A stretch of DNA of 64,000 nucleotides, taken from assembly GCA_947179485.1 (NCBI GenBank), contig OX359245.1:51199067-51263066 (forward strand), in the 5' to 3' direction. Under the pieces are notes generated by a model. That model had not been told where the DNA came from. It searched no databases and saw nothing but the letters and a program-made list of their open reading frames with translations. Positions within the stretch are counted from its first letter, which is position 1. Each line of letters starts with the position of its first letter. The stretch is from Allacma fusca. Taxonomy: Eukaryota; Arthropoda; Collembola; Symphypleona; Sminthuridae. A program made the translations under genes and the position numbers. Below, in pieces: positions 12,522 through 23,892 of this stretch.

Positions 12522-13157
12522 AAGAAAGACGAACGTTTTCATTCAACCTCCACAGCTAAAACGGATCAGTTTCAAATTCATAATTATGATGAACTTTCTC
12601 TTACCAGCTCGACCGTTACTCGCACTCCTGTTACTGGCATTACTACTGAAGGGTTTGAAAATTCCGTTATCAAGTTCTACCGATTTTGTGAGAAGAAAAA
12701 TTCGAAAGAGAAAGACGTGAATCACTGCGTATTTGAGTCTCAAATCACAAACACTCTTGGTCCGGATGTTGTCGAACAAGGCTATATAAACAATTTGACT
12801 GAATCCGTGCGCGTTTCCCAAACCTCTAAAAATAATAAGCATACAACCATAGAAACATTGCAAAATATGTCGCTGGTTCTTCCCGATGAAAATTTAGAGC
12901 TTCTGTTAGCAAGTGGAAATTTAAATAAGTCTATTGATCCGGTTCTAGAATTATATGCAACAAGTCGGGTAGCTATTGAAAATACGAAGAAAGAATTTAC
13001 AAAGACAGTCCTGAATGGTTTTGGCGGAAATATTTCCTCTTTTCTACCCGAGCTTCAGACTGATACGAATTTGACAGGCAAACTATTAAGTGAGGAAATT
13101 TTGCCAATTACAGAGACAGGAATTTTGAAAGGAATCCAGCCTTTAATCGAGTCCTAA
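12522..13157 (+). CDS. Unrecognised 211-codon open frame
   Basis: The frame is open from 12522 to the stop at 13157, longer than its neighbours. No ATG lies near its beginning, so the start is unclear. An upstream frame (about 12361-12520, VKPEVSTVKPARANKPSIL) runs into it with a one-base shift near an A run, and a possible 3' splice site (TTTCCAAATTAG) precedes that frame at 12351-12362. The protein is Ser/Thr/Asn-rich, then turns acidic and helical, with no transmembrane segment. I do not recognise it. It could be the last exon of a gene or a mobile-element remnant. Confidence 0.35.
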   Translation, partial: KKDERFHSTSTAKTDQFQIHNYDELSLTSSTVTRTPVTGITTEGFENSVIKFYRFCEKKNSKEKDVNHCVFESQITNTLGPDVVEQGYINNLTESVRVSQTSKNNKHTTIETLQNMSLVLPDENLELLLASGNLNKSIDPVLELYATSRVAIENTKKEFTKTVLNGFGGNISSFLPELQTDTNLTGKLLSEEILPITETGILKGIQPLIES

Positions 13158-14520
13158 CTAAAAAATAATGTTGAAGCTTATAAGTGTAAAAAACTGAAGC
13201 GAAGTTGTGGCCATTTGTACACAAGTTGGAGACATTACATGAATTGCACCCGTAATTATGAGCAGATTACTTGGGTTGAGGACAATACAATAAAAAACGT
13301 TACATGTAGAAATATTCAATATAAAATTCATTTCGCGTTGTTAGCGTTTTTGTTAAACAAAGAATCTTTATTTAAGTGACAGCAGTAAACTTAAGTGGTT
13401 GATTAATGAATCTCATTCGTTTTAATTTTATTGTAGTGTATTCAGGCTTTAAACAGAAACGTTGAATGACATCCAAAGATTCTCTTCATGCACACACATG
13501 CCGCGTACAATCTATGATTCGAAGGTATGCAAAGAATTACTTCAATGGAACCGTCATGCAATGGAATAGTCGAAGCCCTCTCACGTCTCATCCATTTAGA
13601 TGCCAGTTTTTGCTACGTTGCATAAAATAATTAAAAGTGAAACAAATCACGCGTCTTGTATAAAACTTGATTAAATCTTATGGTTACCATTTTGTCTCCT
13701 GACGTTTTCTGTTCAGCCAGTCAATTACATTTTCTTGAAATCTTACAAGATTTGATTCTTCATTTTTGTATTCCTTTAATTTGTTTGATTAGAACTGACT
13801 TAATAATTAACGTAATGGTAACCATTATTTTGTAAAATACATAAACATATGTATACCAATCCGTATTTTCTGACACAATTATAAGTGCGTGGAAATTTTT
13901 ATTTGTGTTGAAAATAAAAAGAAATTATAATTGGCATTCAAATTGCGTTCATATTTTTGTCATAAATGATCGTGTAATTAATGTCGTTGGAATGTTTGGA
14001 ATATAAAATTATAGAAAAAGATTATTTTATTTATTATTTTAAGGGTTTCTTGTACAGATATGTTGATGGATGACAATTTGGCATTATTTTAGCCTCGGAA
14101 GGCTTAAAGGAAGGCTATTTCGTTTCTGAATCTCTGTTTCATTATGCATTGAATCTAGATAATTTTATTTAATACACTTTGTTCAATTTGTTGATCATTG
14201 AGCATCTTCGCTGGCGATTCGTACTGTATATCAGTTAACTTGCAATTACAAATTGGTTTAAATATATGTAAGCGTTTTTGCCCTACAAATTACAAGTATT
14301 TAATGAACTTATTGCGAGATCATCTCAGATTATTCGCTTAATTTATTTCATGGATTTTATCAAGTACCTGTAACGTGTATAATTTTCAAATTAAAAGCAA
14401 TGTTATTTTCATCCACGAACATGGCCTGGTCATCGTCAAGGTGAGTAGCTAAATTTTTAAAATGTATTTTCATTCCCGTCTTTCCTGTTCTTTATTCTCT
14501 TGACTGTATGCATATTGTTT
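13158..14520. other. AT-rich, nothing recognisable
   Basis: No ORF of note and no clear repeat structure. Confidence 0.5.
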
Positions 14521-14521
14521 T

Positions 14522-15008
14522 TAGGTTGCAATCATAGTCTACAATTGAGACAAACATTTCGAGATACGTACTAATTATTATAAGACATGCATAAATTAAC
14601 TACCTAACCATTCCCCACAAGCAAGTAAATCATTGTGTGTGTCCTAACCATATCCTTTTGCTAACGACCTGGCTTAATTGGACGCGTCGTTGGTTTTATT
14701 TTCCTTACAACAAAATTGATTTCTTAGTGTCTATTCTGCTCTTACTACACTTGTCAATAAGCGTACGGATTTCAGGTTTTAATCATAGTCTACAGTTGAG
14801 ACTGACATTTTTGTAAAACAAAATTGTATATATACTTTTTTTTTACTAATTATGATGAAGGACATTTAGGATAATTACCTAATCGAACCCCACGCACAAG
14901 TAAATCATTGTGTGTGTGTCCTAACCTTTTCTTTTTGCTAAAGACCTGGCTTAATTGAACGAGCCTTTGGTGTTATTTTCCTTATAACAAAAATTGATTT
15001 CTAAATGT
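14522..15008 (+). repeat. Direct tandem duplication, about 240-bp unit, two copies
   Basis: The segment at about 14525-14760 is repeated at about 14776-15008. Shared blocks are AATCATAGTCTACA.TTGAGAC, AAGTAAATCATTGTGTGTGT with CCTAACC, GACCTGGCTTAATTG and ATTTTCCTTA.AACAAAA. The copies have many substitutions and indels. There is no coding potential. Confidence 0.75.
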
Positions 15009-15284
15009 GTCTCTAATTTTCAAATTAATTTCAAACAGAGACCTTCTTTACTTAGATATTAACTAACACAAGCACATATTTTTATTACTTAACGAAGTCA
15101 TAGTGCATATGTTTTAATCTCCTCCTTTAACTTGTCATAACTGAATAGTATTAAGAAATGAATGCCCCTTATTGCATTCATGCTGTAATCGTTAAACGTC
15201 CGGGAAATGATAAGCCACTTTCTTTACTGTTATTTTATACAGTTTGCATAGCCCAGTGAAAGGGGTTGGGTTGCCCGGGTATCC

Positions 15285-15429
15285 AGAGTTAAACAAAAGA
15301 AAACCTTTGGGTTCGTGCGAACTGATTTTAATCTAGATTCATTCAATCGTTTATCAAGATAAGATATCATGTTCCCACGGCCTCCTGAAACTAAATTGTA
15401 TTAGTCAAACCTAAACTATACCGTCCATA
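15285..15429 (+). promoter_or_regulatory. Conserved helicase upstream region
   Basis: This non-coding block is strongly similar, in inverted orientation, to 23640-23790. Shared pieces include CGTGCGAACTGATTTT, ATCTAGAT.CATTCAA, ATAAGATAT.ATGTTCCCACG and the CTCCT.AAACT that follows. It lies just upstream of the helicase start in both places, so it is probably the helicase promoter; TATA-like AAGATAAGATAT is within it. Confidence 0.5.
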
Positions 15430-15725
15430 ATGACGACTCTATCCACCCCTGTGAGCATAAGCACCCTACAACAATGTTAATACGACTTTGAATCTTCAGC
15501 AAAGAGTAATCGTGGAAAGTGTAAGAACTCATTTAATGGAAACAATTAAGCAGCATTTAAAAGGACAAGGCCCTATTATGCACCCACGTGTGCAAGCTCC
15601 TCGCAGATCATTCCCTTCAGTCTAATGACTTTCAGTTTGTCGTTTCGGTACACACATGCATAGCAGCCCAGCATTTATTTGTTGAAGCCTTACAGTGTGC
15701 AGTTGAAATTACCCTGTGTTCCCGA
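15430..15725 (+). pseudogene. PIF1-like helicase, N-terminal fragment lacking Walker A
   Basis: The frame begins with ATG at 15430 (MTTLSTPVSIS), shifts, and continues as NLQQRVIVESVRTHLMETIK and then ALLCTHVCKLLADHS and FVVSVHTCIAAQH. These blocks match the helicase at 23.6 kb (MPTLSTSSSIS, SLQQRVIVEIVRSHLRKTIE, TLLCTHLR, LLADQS, YVVAAYTGIAAHHARGE) in the same order. The Walker A segment (SGTAGTGKT in the other copy) is deleted. The remaining motor domain is absent. It is on the strand opposite to the neighbouring polymerase. Confidence 0.7.
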
Positions 15726-16202
15726 GGTTATTACTTTAATGCGTTTATCAATATCATTGATAAAGATACGACGAAGATATGTTTTGTCATGATTCTAGTC
15801 AGTATGTCTAAAAAGCAAATATGAAAATTTAATGAACAATTTCATGGTGTTTATGTACATCCTTTTTTTGGTTTTTATTGATTTTATACTTGTGCGTATT
15901 TACATATAGAGCATATTTATACATACTGCTTTAACTTCTACTGCCCGAATGGTAGAGAGAAATTAAAGTCATGGATATCCGGATAGACACGGTAAATGTA
16001 CAGGGAGTGAAATCCCACTTTCTGTACTGTTATGTTATACAGTGTTTTCAATAAAATACTTGTACATTGCATGACTAAAGGATTTCAGTGCAGCATGTGT
16101 CACTGTTTTGCATTTTAATTCCTCAGCCTGATCAAAGAGCAGAATACTGTATTGCTTTGACTTGATGGTTGTAATTTATTGCTAATCAATGGATTTCAAT
16201 TT

Positions 16203-19200
16203 TCAAAGTCCCGAGACGCCTGCATTCGCTACGCTGGTCTCAAGCAATTGCTCATATTCTCTGAAGATTTCATGATCTTTTGGCTGTTTTGAGAAATAAA
16301 CAAATTGTTTGTGCTTATCTAGATCTTGTAGAAAAGTTCTTTGAGAGTCATTCACAAGAATTACAGCGGAGTCGGTGTCCATGTAAAGCATCAAAATTAC
16401 TCCGGGAAAAGCAACCTTGAGTTGCTGGTAGTACCCATGGAAAAAAATGACTCTTGCTAAATCAAGGACGACCATTCCAGTTTTAATGGGTTTTTTAAGA
16501 CTAATTAGCTTTGGTGTAAGCATAACCATGCTGATATTTGCGAAAATGGTTGTAAAATCAGTGCACCTCGGATTTGTGATCCATTTATTCGACTCGGCTG
16601 AAGAACCGCAAAACTTTACAATTAAGTTTCCCCTATTTGATTGTAAACACTTTCCAAAACAAGAGTTATTAAGGATTTTAAACAGTTAACGCTGTGATTC
16701 ACTCTGTTCTAATTTTCGTTGTTCAATGTTAAATTCAATGTAACGGCGAAAATATGCAACATCACGAAAACTGAACCCCGAATGGATGTTAAGGAGTTGT
16801 AAAACAATTTTTAAATAATATTAAAGAGCTTTGTTATAAAGAACATAGTTGATTCGGTCGCCACAGTGAAGCAGGAGTCATTGTTGACCCTCGGATAATT
16901 CATTTAATTTCACTCGACGCTGTTCAGGGGCTAGCGGCAAATCGCTAGTTTCATCGTGAATGCATTCCGGATATGCGAGACTAACATTTAATATATAGCC
17001 TGTCTCATCTTGCCCCGCAAAAGTCTTCCAGTCGATTATCTTCAATTTCTCCCGTTCTTCCCACCTACAGCCGGAATGAGGAAATTTGTTTTAAATTGCC
17101 GTAGCATACAGAGATATTCATCATGTTAGACAATATGTGTACGCTCCTTGGTCTCATCATACCCCAACGGACTTCTTTCACAATTTGCCGTAACTTACGT
17201 GTTCAGAACGAAGTCCCCACTCTGATTCCAGATTTCACCATATCGAGAAAGTTTTTATCCGATATATATTCGATCTTGGCTTTTGTATAGTTCAGCATAC
17301 AGTTCCAAGAATAGGAACTGGCGGTGCATACATAAAATGGATCCATACAGTAGGACTTTAAACAGTTTTCACGAAACGTTTTCCAGACAACACTTAACAA
17401 AATTACGTCAATCATCGTGTAGAGCCGAGTAAACTGTCTAAGGTCTGTAATATCATACAGAATACACCGTTTATTAACCAACTCGCACTCCCAATCTGTT
17501 ACATTTTCCTTTTTAAGTTCAGTGTTAAAATGTTCCCTTCCAGGAATGGGATGGCCGTTATCGAGGACTTTTCGTGAAGTGAGGTTTTTGTAAGGGTACT
17601 GAAGCTTCTCAAGGAGAAGAGAGTAGTCATGTTGCTTGCAGGGGAAAATATAAGAAATACCCTCCTTCACTAAACTGAGTGCAGGTGCATTTTCTTTCTT
17701 CAGTCCTTTAGCGAGATTACTGATGCTGCTAGTAAGGAACTGAAACGAGTCTATGAAACGAACGTTTAACTTTAGCACTCCATACGACTGCTTGCCTGAT
17801 GGAATGTGCGAACTATTGTAGCTGTACTTTAATTCTGGTACATATTCGTTCTTTGCTGTAATTTCAATTTGACCTAACTTCTCGCCTCCCTTGCTGATGA
17901 GATGAACGTCAGAGGGGTCAAACAGATCGGATTCCTAATGTTGAAGTAGCAGATGAAAATCAAACCCTGGCCTGGTGTGTCACACGCACAGTAAACCATT
18001 TTTATATTTTACTTTGAGGTTACACCGTTTACATAAAGAGTGGAGGAATTTGCCACTTTGATGATCATGGTGAGAAACCTTGATCACTTGCTTAGTCTGT
18101 GATGATTCCTCACTGTCATCATAATAATCGTCCCTCTGTTGCTGCTCATGACAGTTTGAGAATTTTCTGTGGCAAAATTCGCAATGTGTTACTCTGTTAT
18201 GCCGATAAATTTCTGCACTTGTAGGCGTAGCTAGATTATTTGTTGTTCTTATGTAATAAAGGACATTTTGGCGTGGAAAAATACCAGCGAGAAAAAATGC
18301 TCAACAAGATCGGCGCCGTCATAGTATTCGAATGCAACAATTCTTGGACCTAGTACAGTACTGTGTAATAAGCACAGCGAGTAACTGGCTGGAACAAATT
18401 CACTGTTTAAAGTTGTGTTCGTACCTGCCTTTACCCCGATGGAATTGAAAAAGTCTCAAAATCTAATAAAGCACAAAGAGATAGCTTCGGCTCATTTCTG
18501 GCCGAGTAAATTCCAGACATTCTCCAGGCTTTGGCAAAACCTCCCTTGCACACGCTTTTCCACTACAACAAATCTTTTGATATTTTAGATTTTCTTGCGT
18601 TTTGAAATCCTGGAAACATTTGTCACAAATAAACACTTTTTTCGAGCTGTTATTTCGTAAACAGATATTTAATTTTTGAATCAGAACAAAATGCTGGCTA
18701 CATTTTCCCGTATTTGTTTTAGAACGAATAAGAAACAAGTTGACCACACGATCAGACTTGAGTTTGCTTCTTCTCATAGGAACAATTTTATTGTCTTAGC
18801 ACATTAACAGCAACATTGGTTTTTTCCTCAAATTCGGGAGTATCTCGGTAAACGTGGACAGGTCCGTAAACACCACGGGTGTCCAATTATTAAATTATTT
18901 CCCCACATTTTGTGTTTCTACATATTGCGATTGTTTTACCCCTGAACTCTTCCCCCAAATATATTCGTCCAAGAAAAGGGAGGCCGTGACGCAGTACAAG
19001 AAGCAATAGTTGTTTTTGTTTAGAAAATGTACAATTCCTTTACGACCTGGAAAAGGCATTGACAAATATTGCGTGCCTGCGCTATGCCCAAATAGGAAAA
19101 TTTCTGCCATTTTTATTTCAAATGTTGCCATATTCTTAATGTTCCATCCACTACAATTTTCACGTAGGTTATTTTCTTGTTCAAAATGTCCGAAGCTGCA

Positions 19201-19560
19201 TTTACAAGAATAAGGTAAATACTGTCGGGCCACTCAAGCTAATAGTGTTTAGATTTGAAATATCTTTCAGACTCGTGCAAATTTAAATTCCCATCTTTAT
19301 TCCTCATTTCTTTTTACATTGTAATTCCCAATCCAAATTCCAATTTAATATTATGCATATTATAGATATCCACGAGAAACTTTTGAACAACATCCACGAG
19401 TTCAGAAAATTTAGATTCAATGTCACGTGCATTAATTTTCATATTATATCTGTGCAAGAGCATTGTTCCATAGTGCGAACGAGAGAGTTGAGAAAACGTG
19501 TCATATCAAATTGCGCTTGTGCGTCTACGTGCCCTTCTTTCAACCCTGGACTAGGGCAGA
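16203..19560 (-). pseudogene. Protein-primed family B DNA polymerase (Polinton polB), broken
   Basis: Blocks of a full-length Polinton polB are in order on the minus strand but in shifting frames. They are: the N-terminal region (IESKFSELVDVVQKFLVDI, GWNIKNM, PFPGRKGIVHFL, NNYCFLYC; about 19500-18900); a zinc-finger segment (HFVLIQKL, FICDKCFQDFKTQENL; 18777-18463); the Cys/His segment THCEFC and SHHDHQSGKF with CKRCNL (about 18180-18010); exonuclease/linker (RFIDSFQFLTSSISNLA, 17778 on); DETGYILNVSLAYPE near 17000; and palm motif C in LMLYMDTDSAVIL (16529-16203). Several stops and shifts kill it. The family replicates Polinton DNA by protein priming. Confidence 0.8.
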
Positions 19561-20235
19561 TATGTTCAGATTTGATATTACAATATTTTCCACAGTCACC
19601 GCAATAATGTATTCTCTGTAGATGAAAATCGTATTTGATATATGACCGACTAAAAAATTGACACCGTGTCAGTGGACAGCGGACACTGCAAAAAAATGTT
19701 TACATGTACTTGTATCATTGACTCAAGTCAAAATATAAATTACTTACATATCCCTTCTCTCCCGAGCGAACCGGAGCGGGCTTTACGTCTATTTCATTCA
19801 TCGTGTGAGGCAGGAGTGCTTCCTCTCGAAGCTCTCCACTTACAGTACTATTCGACAATAAACGTTATAAGTTTCAAGACAGCAATCATAAAAATGAATA
19901 CGCATTTTGCTAAAAATATGTTTTTCATTTTAAAGGCGCAAAATTAGTGCGAGCTGAATAACATATGCTAAGAGTCTCTTATTCTTTTGGGCTGTGAATT
20001 CAGTGAAGGGTGTAGGGCTTGTAGTTTGGATGATAAACATTACGTGCAAACTGAAGACAACCGCTTTTGCTGCCTGGATAGTCCGGGGCTACTCGAGTCG
20101 AATATTCTAAAAATATTCATGTAAGTGGCTTATTGCGTGAGAGATACGGTTAAAGGGGGCAGTCCTGCTCTCATAATCGACGCAGGTAAAACCTTTTGTT
20201 TTTGGGGAGATCACTCTCCCAACTAACCTTCAATT
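19561..20235. other. No supportable gene
   Basis: Plus-strand frames (for example 19666-19947) have no family resemblance. The stretch may hold the 5' flank of the minus-strand polymerase. Confidence 0.4.
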
Positions 20236-20255
20236 TTTTCTATCATAATTTAAGG

Positions 20256-21470
20256 AGTTGCTGTGGCTGCTGCCGCTATCATCGGAGCTGGAGGATTCTC
20301 TGTTCTGTGTGGAAGCGACGAGGGACACTGAGACAGGATAGTTCATACAAACTCATGAGATACTTGGAGGAAGAGTTTGAGATGAGTGACCTACGCCAAA
20401 CACAGGTTTGTTCCAGTTTCCACCTACGCCTAAGTAATCACTTGCAGTGACAATCCCTATTACACCACCGTTGCCACTGTAATTTCTTTGTTGTGAAACA
20501 ATGATAATGCTTTCATAAAGTCAGATTAAATTTTCCCCATTTGACCTCATACAAAGGGGCATGCACATACAGGAATTTGCTCTCGGAATATTATTTCGTT
20601 ATTTTCTCTTTCATAGTCAAGTTGTCATTTCTTGCTTTCCATAAATTATCATCGTCATCATGTCAGTAGAGAATTGCCAGATTTGTAGACGGATTTGGAG
20701 ACTCATCCAACTCATTCGCCCGATACAATGGCGATTCTCCCTTGCAACACTCCATACATTCATGGACTCGGAAGAACTTATTATTCAATTTTTGAAGAAT
20801 TCAACGACTGGGCTTTCGTCACTGTGGATACTTTTCATCCGTCACCATTGCAACAAACCAATTGATGATTCAGATCAATTTCTACGGTTGCCATCATGGG
20901 TTTCATTTGCCGTCTCTTGCGTTATCCACAGGACCATTTTAACGACCCCGCCACGGTTGCAGCAAAGGACTAACTCATCCGGTGCAGAATATGCTGGGCA
21001 AAGTGTCGGTGGTTCTCGGAGCTTCGTCTAGTCATGTCCAGCTGGTAATGGCTCACAGACAATACGAGTACCTGTACTGTGAGTTTTTAAGAGTAGAGTG
21101 TCAATTTTGTGTGTATGTGTAAGTATGTGCGTGTATATGTACTGGACATATTGTGCATGCTTATCATGAGATACTGATTTTACTACTACTTCTATTATGA
21201 TTTTAATATACAGTTGATCAAGACCAATTTTACCCGGAACTCAGTGAGCACTGGGATGTTTACCGCCAGGTAGAAAACCGTGTAGTACGAAACGGAGGAA
21301 TTGTGCCGGTGTTATTTGCTCCAGAGGACCCCAGGCTTGAATCTCAGCCTTGGGCAGTGACGCCTGGACCAACTGTTGTGAGCGCAATTCAAAATAAAGT
21401 TTCAACAGTTCCATGGCCGCATTTGGGTGACACCGCTACAGGCCATCACCAAGGCACAGTCGATTGAAAT
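20256..21470 (+). pseudogene. Unrecognised spliced coding remnants (plus strand)
   Basis: After a possible acceptor at 20254-20255 a frame encodes a Gly/Ala-rich hydrophobic stretch (GVAVAAAAIIGAGGFSVL). A later frame at about 20727-20880 reads DTMAILPCNTPYIHGLG and TYYSIFEEFNDWAFVTVDTF. A frame near 20990-21080 (VSVVLGASSSHVQLVMAHRQ) ends at a GTGAGT donor and resumes at about 21214 after TATACAG with DQDQFYPELSEHWDVYRQV and PVLFAPEDPRLESQPW. Stops and shifts separate the parts. I do not know the protein. Convergence with the helicase at 21.8 kb mirrors the position of structural genes in Polinton F, so it may be a structural or accessory gene of another Polinton type. Confidence 0.35.
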
Positions 21471-21844
21471 CTCCTCCGTATTTACCCATCCGGTGGCACA
21501 TGCCGATCAATAAACTCCGCCAGCTTTCCCCTCGCCCACATTTGGTCAACCAACAGCTGATCTGCCAGAGTGATGCGTCGTGTATGACTATCACCATAAA
21601 CCCGATGACTTCATTTAACCACTAGAGAAGAAGATTAAACAATCGCAGGAGGACGAGCTCACTAATCTCAAGAAACCATCTTCAGACCCGGATTTGAGCG
21701 ACCCCGCCGCCATCGACAAACCCCAAGACATGACTAGTTAGCATTTTGTGTAAATATGACCGTGTAAATATGTAAATACGAGCGAGAGTACCGTCAGAAA
21801 AGCCCAAATATATTGCTGTACATATATACATTGATCTGGTTTAT

Positions 21845-23629
21845 TCATTTTTCATATTGGTTATTTGTACATTTGATGTCCATATCATTGCATTCGCCTA
21901 TTTGAAGGCGTCCCAGGAAATGTTGGAATTGTACTTGCTCGGGAATTTCGCCCACTTGACGAAATAAAGTCTTGCGAACAAATACAGCATCGAATGATAT
22001 GTATAATTTGTACGCAACTTGTACCTGCAAGGAATGGTTGGCAATGGTGGGTTTGAATAAATTCCGATCACCTATCGGTCCTAGCTGATAGATATCTCCA
22101 ACCAATACCACACTCCGACCAGAAAATGGGAGCTCTGCATGTTCGGGAACGTACTTCTTAATTATCCGATCAATTAGATAGAACATTTTTGTCCAATAAA
22201 TGACATTTCGGCAAATATGAAAAATTTGACAATTCGTAGGAAGTAGAGCTTCCTTCGGGTTTCCGAAATCCCGAAGTTCCGTGTTCGGAAACGGAACGGA
22301 ACAATTTCGGAACATTCTTTTTGATTCCGTCATTGAATCGGGACAAAACCGGAACATGAGCACTTGTACTGATAATATCGGGACCGGGACGGTTCAGAGC
22401 ATCGGTGCGAAAAATGTCCACATAATTTATTTCACCGGAAAGCGGAATTGTTCTGTTCCGTTCCGAACCGATCCCGGTACAATTTCTGAAGTGTCGCGCC
22501 ATCGTTCAACTAGAATGGAAACACATTTCTTATCGCTCTGGCTTGTAAGCAGTTTTTTGACAAAATAACGAAATTGGATGAACACAGTTAGATTTAATTT
22601 ACGCAAATGCTTATATGTAATGCGAGTATCGTTTTCCATGAAAATCAACAGAATAACTAATTTTGTTTAATAAACATGGGCATGGGCGATTTTTCTTGAA
22701 ATGAAAATTCTGAAATCGAAATTATTAGCAGCAATGAAGCAAGCTTGCAGGAAATTAACACTGTTAGGCCATTGAAGTCCACACGCTACAAATATTTATT
22801 GCTAAAAAATAATTAATAATAATTTTATAATACTGCACAGTAGTTCTTTTTATGTGGCCTAATTATTATTAAATATTATTTTATATAATTAAATAATAGC
22901 ATTCCCTAGCATCCAATCTATTAAAAGTGTATTATGTATATTAAGTTTTCAGTAATTTGTACACGCGTTTCATGTATACGTTGTGAAAAATTCCGGGATA
23001 TTTCGGAACGGAACGGGTTCGGAACGGAAAAACTGGCATAATACGGAACGGAACACAACCTGTAACGGAAACAATACTTTACTCCTTTGTTCCGAACGGT
23101 GTCAGTTCAAATGTTCCGATGTCCCGACAGCCGGAACGGAACCGGGAACAATATTATTTGTAGGTTTCGGAACGGAACGGAATTTCGTACGGAACAAAAA
23201 TGTTGAACACGTTAGAAGCTCTAGTAGGAAGGATCCCTTGGGCGAATTAACATCCATTTTCTTAATGAATTCCTCAACGTTATCATCTTTGATATACAGG
23301 GTAATTCCAAATGCGCGATGTAAGGTTTCGCCGCGAGCATGGTGTGCTGCTATGCCTGTGTATGCTGCTACGACGTACTTTAAGTCTTTATGCTGAATGG
23401 ATTGATCTGCAAGGAGCTAGCGTAGGTGAGTGCATAACAGGGTCTTGCCCGTGCCTGCAGTCCCACTGATGTTCAGTCGAATTGCGTCATGCAATTGCTG
23501 CTCGATTGTTTTCCTCAAATGACTTCTTACGATTTCAACGATTACTCTTTGTTGGAGACTCAAAGTCGTCTCAAAGCTGTTGTTGTTGATGCTCGGGCTG
23601 ATGCTCGAAGAGGTGGATAAAGTCGGCAT
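21845..23629 (-). pseudogene. PIF1-like SF1 helicase, broken and split by a hAT-type insertion
   Basis: The gene starts at 23629 (MPTLSTSSSIS). Walker A is in LNISGTAGTGKTLL, followed by an in-frame TAG after LCTHLR and then LLADQS and KYVVAAYTGIAAHHARGETL and HRAFGI. It is interrupted at 23223-22244 by an inserted element. Downstream it resumes with FAEMSFIGQK (the Walker B region, where DEMSFIGQ would be expected), a frameshift, then MFYLIDRIIKKY, FSGRSVVLVGDIYQLGPIGD and PEQVQFQHFLGRLQ. The C-terminal helicase motifs present in the copy at 63 kb are missing. Family role: ATP-dependent 5'-3' DNA helicase; this copy is dead. Confidence 0.8.
22244..23223. mobile_element. Non-autonomous hAT-type element, 980 bp, with 8-bp target duplication
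   Basis: The ends are TAGAGCTTC at 22244 and GAAGCTCTA ending at 23223, a 9-bp inverted repeat of hAT-like form. It is flanked by a perfect 8-bp direct repeat GTAGGAAG (22236-22243 and 23224-23231). Internally it is packed with GGAACGGAAC-type repeats near both ends in inverted arrangement and has no transposase. It interrupts the helicase coding sequence; removing it with one target copy brings the two helicase halves together. Confidence 0.88.
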
Positions 23630-23639
23630 GATGAACTGA

Positions 23640-23883
23640 GTGATTTAAGTTTACCAATCCATTGCAGTTTTAGGAGACCGTGGGAACATTATATCTTATA
23701 TAGATTAAACAGTTGAATGCATCTAGATCAAAATCAGTTCGCACGACCCACTGAGGTTTTTTGTTGTTCCATTCTGGAAACTGGGGCAACCCGGCTCCTT
23801 TGGATAGGGTATAAAAACCCGTTTTGGAGCCGAATCGTCACTCATTTACTTCTTTGGTCTTTCTTCTCTCACTCCATCACTGT
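23640..23883. promoter_or_regulatory. Divergent promoter region between helicase and plus-strand gene
   Basis: On the minus strand TATATAAG lies at about 23695-23702, some 65 bp before the helicase ATG, with a TCACTCAG initiator-like sequence in between (near 23640). On the plus strand TATAAAAA (about 23811) precedes TCACTCATT (about 23837) by some 25-30 bp, a normal TATA-to-initiator distance. The helicase side is conserved at 15285-15429. Confidence 0.5.
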
Positions 23884-23892
23884 GATGCAATT

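Larger units (their letters stand above)
15215..16043 (+). repeat. 29-bp direct repeat pair bounding the helicase remnant
   Basis: The sequence CCACTTTCTTTACTGTTATT and the nine bases that follow (15215-15243) recur at 16015-16043 with two mismatches, exactly 800 bp apart. They bracket the truncated helicase gene. They may be remains of element ends or of one local duplication. Confidence 0.55.

Noticed and set aside
22281..22648. Overlapping open frames inside the 22.2-23.2 kb insert
   Set aside because: They arise from the GGAACGGAAC repeats and lie in a non-autonomous element with no transposase motif.
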